Assembly: GCA_037441765.1 (NCBI GenBank)
Contig: JBBIRM010000111.1
Coordinates: 1-9,242 of the forward strand
Length of the DNA stretch: 9,242 nt
Reading direction: 5' to 3'
From: JBBIRM01 sp037441765
GTDB lineage: Bacteria > Desulfobacterota > BSN033 > UBA1163
Position numbers and translations under genes: made by a program. The notes under the pieces are model-generated. The model saw only the letters and a program-made list of their open reading frames with translations. It made no database searches and was not told the origin of the DNA. This document shows positions 1 through 6,501 of this stretch, in pieces (the first letter of the stretch is position 1; each line of letters begins with the position of its first letter).

Positions 1-24
1 TACGGGAAATTAAACAATTTTAAA

Positions 25-50
25 GGTAGGGCAAGGGCTTGTCCCTTACC
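25..50. repeat. Imperfect palindrome (hairpin) upstream of rtcA
   Basis: The two arms, GGTAGGGCAA (25-34) and TTGTCCCTTACC (39-50), pair over 10 bp with single-T bulges at 42 and 46 and a GGGC loop. It is not followed by a clean T-run, so I do not call it an intrinsic terminator with confidence. It looks like the short GC-rich intergenic palindromes (REP-like) dispersed in many environmental bacterial genomes. Whether it is repeated elsewhere in this genome cannot be seen here. It might still act as an mRNA 3'-end stabiliser for a gene lying to the left of the window. Confidence 0.5.
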
Positions 51-160
51 GAATTTGGTTTCATTTCTTATTTTGAATTACGACACAGTCTTTTTCACCC
101 CACCTCCCCAGTCTATAAAACTCGTTTTAAATACTTATTCAGAGGTCTCATTACTTATTG

Positions 161-189
161 TTGACAGTTTGTCAATTTTTAAATAATCT
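161..189 (+). promoter_or_regulatory. Putative sigma-70 promoter with overlapping palindromic operator, upstream of rtcA
   Basis: TTGACA at 161-166 is an exact -35 consensus. With a 17-bp spacer the -10 would be TAATCT (184-189), a weak 3/6 match. The -35 hexamer is also the left arm of a perfect inverted repeat, TTGACA-GTT-TGTCAA (161-175), as expected for a site where a dimeric regulator would block or modulate RNA polymerase. Transcription from this -10 would begin about 195-198, next to the rtcA ATG at 199, giving a nearly leaderless mRNA. No -24/-12 sigma-54 element of the kind used by E. coli rtcBA is visible between 1 and 198. Confidence 0.45.
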
Positions 190-198
190 CATTATTGG

Positions 199-1266
199 AT
201 GAAGCTTTTTAATGAAGGATTTATCGAGGTTGATGGTTCTTACGGAGAAGGTGGAGGACAGATTTTAAGAACAGCCCTTTCCCTTTCTACCATATTGAAA
301 AAGCCCCTTGTCGTTGATCACATAAGGGCTGGAAGAAAGAATCCTGGTCTCCAACCTCAGCACCTCAAAGGGGTAGAGGCATTGGCAAAGGTGACAGGCG
401 CAGAGGTAGAGGGTCTGAAGATTGGTTCTACCAGAATTAAATTCATCCCAAAGGAGGTCTCTCCAGGAGATTACAAGTTCGAAGTGGGTACAGCCGGCTC
501 TGTCTCCCTCATTCTTCAGACTCTTCTATTACCGTTATGTCTATCGCGAGGGAAATCAAGGTTAACCCTGGTGGGAGGTACTCATGTTCCCTGGAGCCCT
601 CCTTTCCATTATCTCACAGAGGTATTGTTCCCCACCCTTAATCGGATGGGAATTTATGTGAAAGGGAGAATAGAGAGATGGGGATGGTATCCCAAGGGAG
701 GAGGAATTATCGAATTGGAGATTGAGCCAGCCTTAGAATTGAAACCTATCTCTTTGAACGAAAGGGGCCCTCTACAAAGACTACGGGTTATTTCTGCAAT
801 CTCAAATCTTCCGAAACATGTTGCCAAAAGGCAGGGGGATCATTTGATTCAGTTGATTGAGAAAGAATTAAAAATGGCTGTGGAGATCGAAATTCTTGAA
901 GGGGTTCCAGCCCATGGAGCAGGTTCCTTCCTCTTTCTTATAGCGGAGTTTGAGAGAGTGATCGCTGGCTTCTCATCATTGGGAGAGCGAGGGAAACCCG
1001 CAGAGAGAGTTGCTGAGGAGGTATTTTACTCTTTCAATCGCTACTTGAGCAGAGGAGGTTGTGTTGATCAGCATTTGGCCGATCAACTTGTTCCCTTTAT
1101 GGCATTGGCCAGAGGAAATTCATCCCTTACGACAGACCGAGTTACCAAACATCTTCTCACTAACCTATGGGTGGTCCAAAATTTTCTCTCCAATATTAGA
1201 ATCTTTCGGTGGGTAAGGGAGGATGGGGAAGGAAGGATAGAATTTTTAATCCCTGAAGGGCCTTGA
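199..1266 (+). CDS. rtcA: RNA 3'-terminal phosphate cyclase RtcA
   Basis: RtcA converts the 3'-phosphate of an RNA end to a 2',3'-cyclic phosphate, using ATP through a covalent enzyme-AMP intermediate; it acts in cytosolic RNA-end metabolism. The family landmarks are all present: DGSYGEGGGQILRTAL at residues 12-27, EVGTAGS at 95-101, PKGGG at 165-169, and the HLADQ motif near the C-terminus, whose His292 is the expected adenylylation site. The length of 355 aa is close to the family's roughly 340, with a slightly extended N-terminus. The ATG at 199 has no Shine-Dalgarno, and homologues usually begin near residue 8, but no better start is visible; leaderless initiation is possible. The gene is first in the run and is followed 44 nt later by hflX. 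No rtcB or rtcR is in the window. The function is secure; the start codon is less so. Confidence 0.95.
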   Translation: MKLFNEGFIEVDGSYGEGGGQILRTALSLSTILKKPLVVDHIRAGRKNPGLQPQHLKGVEALAKVTGAEVEGLKIGSTRIKFIPKEVSPGDYKFEVGTAGSVSLILQTLLLPLCLSRGKSRLTLVGGTHVPWSPPFHYLTEVLFPTLNRMGIYVKGRIERWGWYPKGGGIIELEIEPALELKPISLNERGPLQRLRVISAISNLPKHVAKRQGDHLIQLIEKELKMAVEIEILEGVPAHGAGSFLFLIAEFERVIAGFSSLGERGKPAERVAEEVFYSFNRYLSRGGCVDQHLADQLVPFMALARGNSSLTTDRVTKHLLTNLWVVQNFLSNIRIFRWVREDGEGRIEFLIPEGP

Positions 1267-1297
1267 CTTCCAATGATGGAGATACTAATATTTTTAC

Positions 1298-1304
1298 AAG
1301 GAGG
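1298..1304 (+). promoter_or_regulatory. Strong Shine-Dalgarno deciding an ATT start for hflX
   Basis: AAGGAGG matches the anti-Shine-Dalgarno core exactly and lies 6 nt before ATT at 1311. An in-frame TAG at 1308-1310 rules out any start further upstream in the hflX frame. No in-frame ATG, GTG or TTG occurs between 1311 and 1502. The site therefore selects ATT 1311 as the likely initiation codon. Confidence 0.75.
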
Positions 1305-1310
1305 AATTAG

Positions 1311-3038
1311 ATTAACAAGGTCTACGGAAATCTCATCGGTCTCAAGCCAAGTCAACTCAGAAGGCTTGAGCACATCTACCGAAGAAAGACTCCACCTCAA
1401 AAGATCATCACCCCTGAACTCTCCGGACTGCTCACCGATCTCTCATCAGAAATTCGACGTCAGATAGGAATTTTAATTGGGAGGAGAGGTTGCGTTGAAT
1501 ATGTGATGGTGGGGGATCAAAGGGGGTTGATGCTCCCTGATCTATCACGGTATAGAACAGGAGTGTCTCGCCTAAGAGGGCTTAGGCTCATTCATACTCA
1601 CCTCAAAGGAGAACCCTTGAATAATGAAGATTTAAGCGATCTTGCCCTTCTAAGACTGGATATGATCGCCGTTCTTATCATGGATGGCTTTTCTAAGCCC
1701 GGTCTGATTCAATTGGCTCATCACCTTCCGGAGAATCCTGAGAAAAAGGTGTGGGTCGTTGAACCCCCTATCCCAATAGGGAGTTTGGATATAGACTTTT
1801 TAAAATGGATACAATCTCTTGAGGACGAATTTCAAAAGAAACAAAGCTCCCTGGACTCAGGAGAATTCAAGGAGAAGGCCATTCTAATCAGTGTGGGTAA
1901 GGAAAGTCGAGAACGATTAGAACATTCTATATCAGAGTTGAAAGAATTGGCTCATACCAGTGGGATCTTTGTGGTGGATACGATTATCCAGCGCACTCAT
2001 GAAGTCTCCCCATCCACACTTATTGGAGAAGGGAAGTTAAGAGAATTGTTGATCAAGTGTATGCAATGGGGAGTGGATCTAATCATCTTTGATCAAAATT
2101 TAACACCAGGACAATTGGCGATGATTTCTGACCGGACTGAATTAAGGGTGATTGATCGAACCCAACTCATCTTAGATATTTTCGCTCAAAGGGCCCATAC
2201 CCGAGAGGGAAAGGTTCAGGTTGAATTGGCTCAATTAAAATACCTTCTTCCTCGGTTAGCAAAAAAGACACTGGCACTTTCTCGGTTGACCGGCGGGATC
2301 GGTGGAAGAGGTCCAGGAGAAACGAAATTGGAGATTGACCGAAGAAGGGTAAGAGACCGAATCCATTTCCTTGAAAAAGAGTTGGAGAGGCTAAGCAGAA
2401 GGAGGGAGCAGAGAAGGGCTAAGAGGAGAAAGACCTCGGTACCGGTTATCTCCATTATCGGCTATACCAATGCAGGGAAATCGACGCTCTTTAATCTTCT
2501 TACGAAAAGCAATTTTTTAGTGGAAGATACTCTTTTTTCCACCCTGGATACAGGGACTCGGAGGCTGAGATTTCCTTCCTCAACACAAACTCATCAAAGA
2601 ACCAGGGAGGTATTGGTCACCGATACAGTGGGATTGATAAAAGACTTACCAAAGGACCTGATGGGGGCCTTTCGTCCAACGTTTGATGAATTGAAGGATT
2701 CACACCTGTTGGTCCACCTAATCGATATAAGCAATCCCTCTTTCCCAGAGCAGATTGAATCGGTGGAAAAGGTCCTTGATGAGTTGGGGCTTGGCCACAT
2801 CCCTGTCTTAAAAATTTTTAATAAGGAGGATCGCATCAATCCTCGAGAGGCAGAGATCATCTGTCAGAAATATGAGGGGGTATCCATCTCTGCCCTCAGA
2901 CCCGAATCCCTCGGAAAATTTTTTATGGCCATTGAGAAGAAGTTGGGACCAATGGTAAGGTTGACAAAAAGCCACCCATTTGATATATCAAATATCAATT
3001 ATAAAGAGGATGAAGGGAGATCATGGAATTCCGTTTAA
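1311..3038 (+). CDS. hflX: Ribosome-splitting GTPase HflX, long form, with probable ATT start
   Basis: HflX is a cytosolic GTPase that binds stalled or idle 70S ribosomes, often under stress, and splits them into subunits. Numbered from ATT 1311 (575 aa), it has an extra N-terminal domain, the HflX glycine-rich motif GGIGGRGPGE (328-337) followed by a charged coiled-coil helix, and a G domain with G1 GYTNAGKST (384-392), G3 DTVG (438-441) and G4 NKED (504-507). The position after G3 is Leu rather than the common Phe. The first in-frame canonical start is GTG 1503, which has no Shine-Dalgarno and would remove 64 residues. Those residues read INKVYGNLIGLKPSQLRRLE at the start, which closely resembles deltaproteobacterial HflX N-termini beginning with Met, so I start at ATT 1311. 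The 3' end overlaps guaB by 16 nt. A sequencing error turning ATG into ATT cannot be excluded. Confidence 0.9.
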   Translation: MNKVYGNLIGLKPSQLRRLEHIYRRKTPPQKIITPELSGLLTDLSSEIRRQIGILIGRRGCVEYVMVGDQRGLMLPDLSRYRTGVSRLRGLRLIHTHLKGEPLNNEDLSDLALLRLDMIAVLIMDGFSKPGLIQLAHHLPENPEKKVWVVEPPIPIGSLDIDFLKWIQSLEDEFQKKQSSLDSGEFKEKAILISVGKESRERLEHSISELKELAHTSGIFVVDTIIQRTHEVSPSTLIGEGKLRELLIKCMQWGVDLIIFDQNLTPGQLAMISDRTELRVIDRTQLILDIFAQRAHTREGKVQVELAQLKYLLPRLAKKTLALSRLTGGIGGRGPGETKLEIDRRRVRDRIHFLEKELERLSRRREQRRAKRRKTSVPVISIIGYTNAGKSTLFNLLTKSNFLVEDTLFSTLDTGTRRLRFPSSTQTHQRTREVLVTDTVGLIKDLPKDLMGAFRPTFDELKDSHLLVHLIDISNPSFPEQIESVEKVLDELGLGHIPVLKIFNKEDRINPREAEIICQKYEGVSISALRPESLGKFFMAIEKKLGPMVRLTKSHPFDISNINYKEDEGRSWNSV

Positions 3039-4492
3039 AACCGATTGAAGAGAGTTTAACATTTGATGATGTTTTGCTCGTTCCTTGCTATTCTGCGGTG
3101 TTGCCAAATGATGTAGAGGTGAGCACCCAGTTGACTCGGACGATTCGACTCAACATCCCTTTGGTGAGTGCGGCCATGGATACGGTCACGGAATCAAGGA
3201 CAGCGATCTGTATGGCCCAGGAGGGAGGGATTGGAATTATCCATAAAAACATGAGCATTTCGGAACAGACCCTCGAAGTCGATAAAGTTAAAAAATCAGA
3301 AAGTGGAATGATAATCAATCCCATCACCATGCATCCAGATCAGAAGATCTATGAAGCCATGGAGATCATGAAGAAGTATCGAATTTCAGGAGTTCCCATC
3401 ACCAAGGAAGGAAAGTTAGTAGGGATCCTTACCAACCGGGATTTGAGATTTGAAAAGAGACTGGATGAAAAGATTTCAACGGTGATGACCAAAGATAGGT
3501 TGATCACAGTTCCCGTGGGAACCACTTTAGAACAAGCCAAAGAGATTCTCCATAAAAATAGAATTGAAAAATTATTGGTGGTCGACGAGCACAATAACCT
3601 GAAGGGCCTGATTACGATCAAAGATATTGAGAAGATGAGAAAGTATCCCAATTCCTGTAAAGACTCTCTGGGTCGATTGAGGGTGGGTGCGGCGATTGGC
3701 CCAGGAAAGGACCGAGAGGCCCGGACAGAAGCCCTCGTCAGGGCAGGTGTTGATGTCCTGGTTGTAGATACCGCCCATGGACATTCCAAGGATGTTTTAG
3801 AGGCCATTCGAGATACGAAAGAAAATTATCCTGACATCCAAATCATCGGTGGGAATGTAGCCACAAAAGAAGGAGCCCTTGATCTAATCAAGGCAGGAGC
3901 GGATGCAATCAAAGTAGGAGTGGGACCAGGTTCTATCTGCACCACCCGGGTGATTGCAGGAGTGGGGATCCCCCAACTCTCTGCTATTTTTGAAACCGCA
4001 GAGGTTTCGGAGAAAAATGGGGTTCCAATCATTGCTGATGGTGGAATTAAATATTCTGGTGATATCACGAAGGCACTTGCCGCAGGTGCACACTCTGTGA
4101 TGATTGGAAACCTATTTGCTGGAACTGATGAAACCCCTGGAGAGATTGTCCTTTACCAAGGAAGGAGTTACAAGGTCTATCGGGGCATGGGGTCTCTGGA
4201 GGCGATGAAAGAGGGTAGCAAAGATCGCTACTACCAAGAAGGGGTAGAAAGTGAGTCTAAATTGGTTCCAGAAGGTATTGAAGGAAGGGTTCCTTACCGT
4301 GGAGCGCTTTCCTTCTGTATCCAGCAACTCATTGGTGGATTAAAGGCAGGAATGGGATATTTGGGGGCAAAAGATATTCAGGATTTAAAGCGGAAAGCGA
4401 GATTCATCCGGATCACGCCCTCGGGATTAAGGGAAAGCCATGTTCATGATGTCATCATTACCAAAGAGGCCCCCAACTATCGTTTGGAATAA
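3023..4492 (+). CDS. guaB: Inosine-5'-monophosphate dehydrogenase GuaB
   Basis: GuaB oxidises IMP to XMP with NAD+, the committed and rate-limiting step of GMP synthesis, as a cytosolic tetramer or octamer. The length of 489 aa matches the family. A TIM barrel is interrupted by a Bateman module of two CBS domains (about residues 98-145 and 155-208), the usual site of allosteric control by purine nucleotides. Visible signatures are VDTAHGHS, the active-site loop GVGPGSICTTR with catalytic Cys306, DGGIKYSGDITKALAAGA, and the flap region YRGMGSLEAM. The ATG lies within the end of hflX, with a purine-rich Shine-Dalgarno (AGGGAG, 3014-3019) inside hflX codons, so translation is probably coupled to hflX. 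No separate promoter is evident. guaA, encoding the next enzyme, lies 3.2 kb downstream. Confidence 0.98.
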   Translation: MEFRLKPIEESLTFDDVLLVPCYSAVLPNDVEVSTQLTRTIRLNIPLVSAAMDTVTESRTAICMAQEGGIGIIHKNMSISEQTLEVDKVKKSESGMIINPITMHPDQKIYEAMEIMKKYRISGVPITKEGKLVGILTNRDLRFEKRLDEKISTVMTKDRLITVPVGTTLEQAKEILHKNRIEKLLVVDEHNNLKGLITIKDIEKMRKYPNSCKDSLGRLRVGAAIGPGKDREARTEALVRAGVDVLVVDTAHGHSKDVLEAIRDTKENYPDIQIIGGNVATKEGALDLIKAGADAIKVGVGPGSICTTRVIAGVGIPQLSAIFETAEVSEKNGVPIIADGGIKYSGDITKALAAGAHSVMIGNLFAGTDETPGEIVLYQGRSYKVYRGMGSLEAMKEGSKDRYYQEGVESESKLVPEGIEGRVPYRGALSFCIQQLIGGLKAGMGYLGAKDIQDLKRKARFIRITPSGLRESHVHDVIITKEAPNYRLE

Positions 4493-4531
4493 ACCCAGTG
4501 TATCCCTGAAATCAGTTTAGAAGGTAAAGGA

Positions 4532-6430
4532 TTGAAAAAAGCAATTTTCATACTGATTGTCTCCCTGCTGACCCTTTTCTACTATGCAGGGGTATTGAGC
4601 AAAAGAGAGACCCTTCCTTTTTCCAAAGAGTTTTTCTCGATTGAAACCTCCCCTCAAGAGAGGATCTGGACTCTTAAGAAGACCTCTCCTTTAACCCCCA
4701 AGGAACTGGATCTCCTTTACCAGGTGAAACTGGACAGAGGGATCCGAAATGTTCCTATACTTTCCCTCCTTCTGGTCAGGGAATCGAACCATGCGATTGA
4801 GAGGGGTGAGGTGGATCAGGCCTTGGAGATGGCAAAATATTCAATAAAATTCTCTCCTGAAATACCTGATCCTTATTTTGCAATGGCAAAGGCCCTTTGG
4901 CACAAGAACCCCTTAAAAATCCATAAGGTCCTTTCTGAAATCGTAAAAGGAGAGATAGCCCAGATCAGTTATTACCCAACTTCCTTAAAATTTTTTTATA
5001 ACACGTTTTATCTCTTATCCAATGCCATTCTTATGGCATTGATCATCTTTGGAATTATCCTTTTGATTAAATACTTCCCCCTCTATTTCTATGATATTCG
5101 AAGAGGTCTCACCCAAGAGATCTCGAAACTGGTTCTCAACACCCTTAAGATTTTTGTTCTATTTATCCCTTTTTTTCTCAGGCTGGATATTTTGTGGTCT
5201 CTTCTTTACTGGTCTATCCTTTTATGGGGGTATGTGAGCAAAAGGGAGAGGCAATTGATCTTGATATTTTTCATCTTTGTGGTCTATCTCCCTTTCTTCC
5301 TAAAGACCTCCTCCACCTTTCTCGATAGTCCTTCTTCCGATATTGTTTTGGACTTAAACCAGGCAAACCATGAAGACTGGAATAGAACAACCGAGGAGAG
5401 ATTAAGGGCCTGGCTTACCACCTCGCCCGATGACCCTGAGGTTCTTTTCACGTTGGGTCTGATTGAGAAGAGGCAGGGCCGTTATGCCCAGGCGGAAGAG
5501 TTTTATCGCAAGGCCCTCCAATCAGATGATAAACTAAGCGAGGGGTTTTCAAATATTGGCAATGTATATCTGGCCCAAAAACAGACCCAACTGGCGATTT
5601 ATGCCTACCAGCAGGCCATTCAATTATATCCTGAAAAAGCCGCTTACCATTACAACCTTTATCGCGCCTATTCCCAAGAAACATTTTTATCCAGTAAAAT
5701 CGATCGTACCTTTCAGAGGGCAAGGCAGTTGGACCCCAAGTTGGTAGACTACTATATGGCGATCGACTCACCCAATATGAATCGTTTGGTAGTGGATGAA
5801 GTATTAACCTCTCGGCGACTTTGGGGAAGGTTCCTCAGCCAATATATTGGGAAGGAGGGGTTTCTTTTTAGATTATTTAAGGCCTGGTTTGAAAGAATTC
5901 CATCGAGGCTTCCCGCTCTTGCCCCGATCCTCTTTCTGGGGTTTTTGATGGGAATGTCGAGATATGCACGGGAAAGGCGATTTTTAACACGTTGCCCCAT
6001 GTGTGGGAGCCCAACCCACCGTTTCTATCTGGGAGAAACAGAACAGGAGTTCGTCTGCTTCAACTGTTATCGTATCTTCATTCAGAAAGAGAAACTTCAT
6101 CCAAAGATTGCGGAGAAGAAAACAATGCAGGTTAAAACTTTTCAAAAGGAGAATCATCTCATTGGTCGGTTTCTCTCCTTCATTTTTGTGGGTTTCGCAT
6201 ATCTCTGGGGAAACCACCCATTTCGGGGACTGCTTTTACTGTTTATATTCTTCGTTTTTATTCTAAGATTCTCTTATTGGGAGGGAGCGATACCTTCCAT
6301 TATCTCCTCTCCTTTTTCAAACTGGTGGAAGGTTTTGATTTGGGGGATTCTTTTTGTCCTGTTCTACTTTATATCCATTCGAAGGACATTTAGACTCAAA
6401 CCCAAATTTGGAATTGAGGAAAGAGATTAG
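4532..6430 (+). CDS. Multi-pass membrane protein with TPR repeats and a zinc ribbon, function unknown
   Basis: I do not recognise a named family for this 632-aa protein. It begins with a hydrophobic segment (about residues 4-20), followed by a soluble region with TPR-like helices (about 84-130) and a group of roughly four membrane helices (about 158-182, 203-218, 221-238, 242-260). A soluble domain with two to three canonical TPRs follows (302-335, 336-369, and a weaker third to about 403), then another membrane helix (462-478). A zinc ribbon with Cys488, Cys491, Cys509 and Cys512 (CxxC-17-CxxC) precedes three C-terminal membrane helices (546-562, 566-584, 600-619). The start is TTG, with GAAGG (4520-4524) 7 nt before it; the frame stays open back to the guaB stop but holds no other canonical start. 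TPRs suggest a protein-assembly or scaffold role at the membrane. The next gene also encodes a membrane protein, and the two may work together. Confidence 0.8.
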   Translation: MKKAIFILIVSLLTLFYYAGVLSKRETLPFSKEFFSIETSPQERIWTLKKTSPLTPKELDLLYQVKLDRGIRNVPILSLLLVRESNHAIERGEVDQALEMAKYSIKFSPEIPDPYFAMAKALWHKNPLKIHKVLSEIVKGEIAQISYYPTSLKFFYNTFYLLSNAILMALIIFGIILLIKYFPLYFYDIRRGLTQEISKLVLNTLKIFVLFIPFFLRLDILWSLLYWSILLWGYVSKRERQLILIFFIFVVYLPFFLKTSSTFLDSPSSDIVLDLNQANHEDWNRTTEERLRAWLTTSPDDPEVLFTLGLIEKRQGRYAQAEEFYRKALQSDDKLSEGFSNIGNVYLAQKQTQLAIYAYQQAIQLYPEKAAYHYNLYRAYSQETFLSSKIDRTFQRARQLDPKLVDYYMAIDSPNMNRLVVDEVLTSRRLWGRFLSQYIGKEGFLFRLFKAWFERIPSRLPALAPILFLGFLMGMSRYARERRFLTRCPMCGSPTHRFYLGETEQEFVCFNCYRIFIQKEKLHPKIAEKKTMQVKTFQKENHLIGRFLSFIFVGFAYLWGNHPFRGLLLLFIFFVFILRFSYWEGAIPSIISSPFSNWWKVLIWGILFVLFYFISIRRTFRLKPKFGIEERD

Positions 6431-6501
6431 GTTCTTTAAAGGAATTTCAAATATTTTTGGTTTAGACTTTAATCCCTTTAAGAGCTAAAAAAGGAGATTG
6501 A
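6431..6501 (+). promoter_or_regulatory. 71-nt spacer with inverted repeat and strong RBS before the PATAN gene
   Basis: CTTTAAAGG (6434-6442) can pair with CCTTTAAG (6475-6482), leaving one unpaired T and an AT-rich loop of about 32 nt. AAGGAG (6491-6496) then lies 5 nt before the ATG at 6502, a well-placed ribosome binding site. The repeat could be an mRNA structure or an operator; there is no U-tract, so it is not a standard terminator. Confidence 0.3.

Noticed and set aside
25..75. Intrinsic terminator for a gene to the left
   Set aside because: The hairpin has two bulges and is followed by mixed sequence rather than an immediate T-run; a dispersed palindrome is equally likely.
1..186. 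An open + frame from the window edge to TAA at 184-186, possibly the tail of an upstream gene
   Set aside because: The translation looks low-complexity and unlike a conserved protein, and it runs through the palindrome and the promoter-like sequence; the open frame is probably chance in AT-rich DNA.
50..198. A sigma-54 promoter for rtcA as in E. coli
   Set aside because: No GG and GC dinucleotide pair with -24/-12 spacing and TGGCAC-like context is present.
1273..1467. A 64-codon + strand open frame starting ATGATG between rtcA and hflX, possibly a leader peptide
   Set aside because: It has no Shine-Dalgarno, its translation is Ser/Thr-rich without family features, and most of it lies over the conserved hflX N-terminus in another frame.
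1503..3038. A shorter hflX starting at GTG 1503
   Set aside because: It has no ribosome binding site and would discard 64 upstream codons that match the family's N-terminus and are preceded by a strong Shine-Dalgarno.
3349..3807. A long antisense open frame across guaB (152 codons), and the similar antisense frames elsewhere
   Set aside because: These lie wholly within strongly supported + strand genes, lack ribosome binding sites and have no recognisable protein features.
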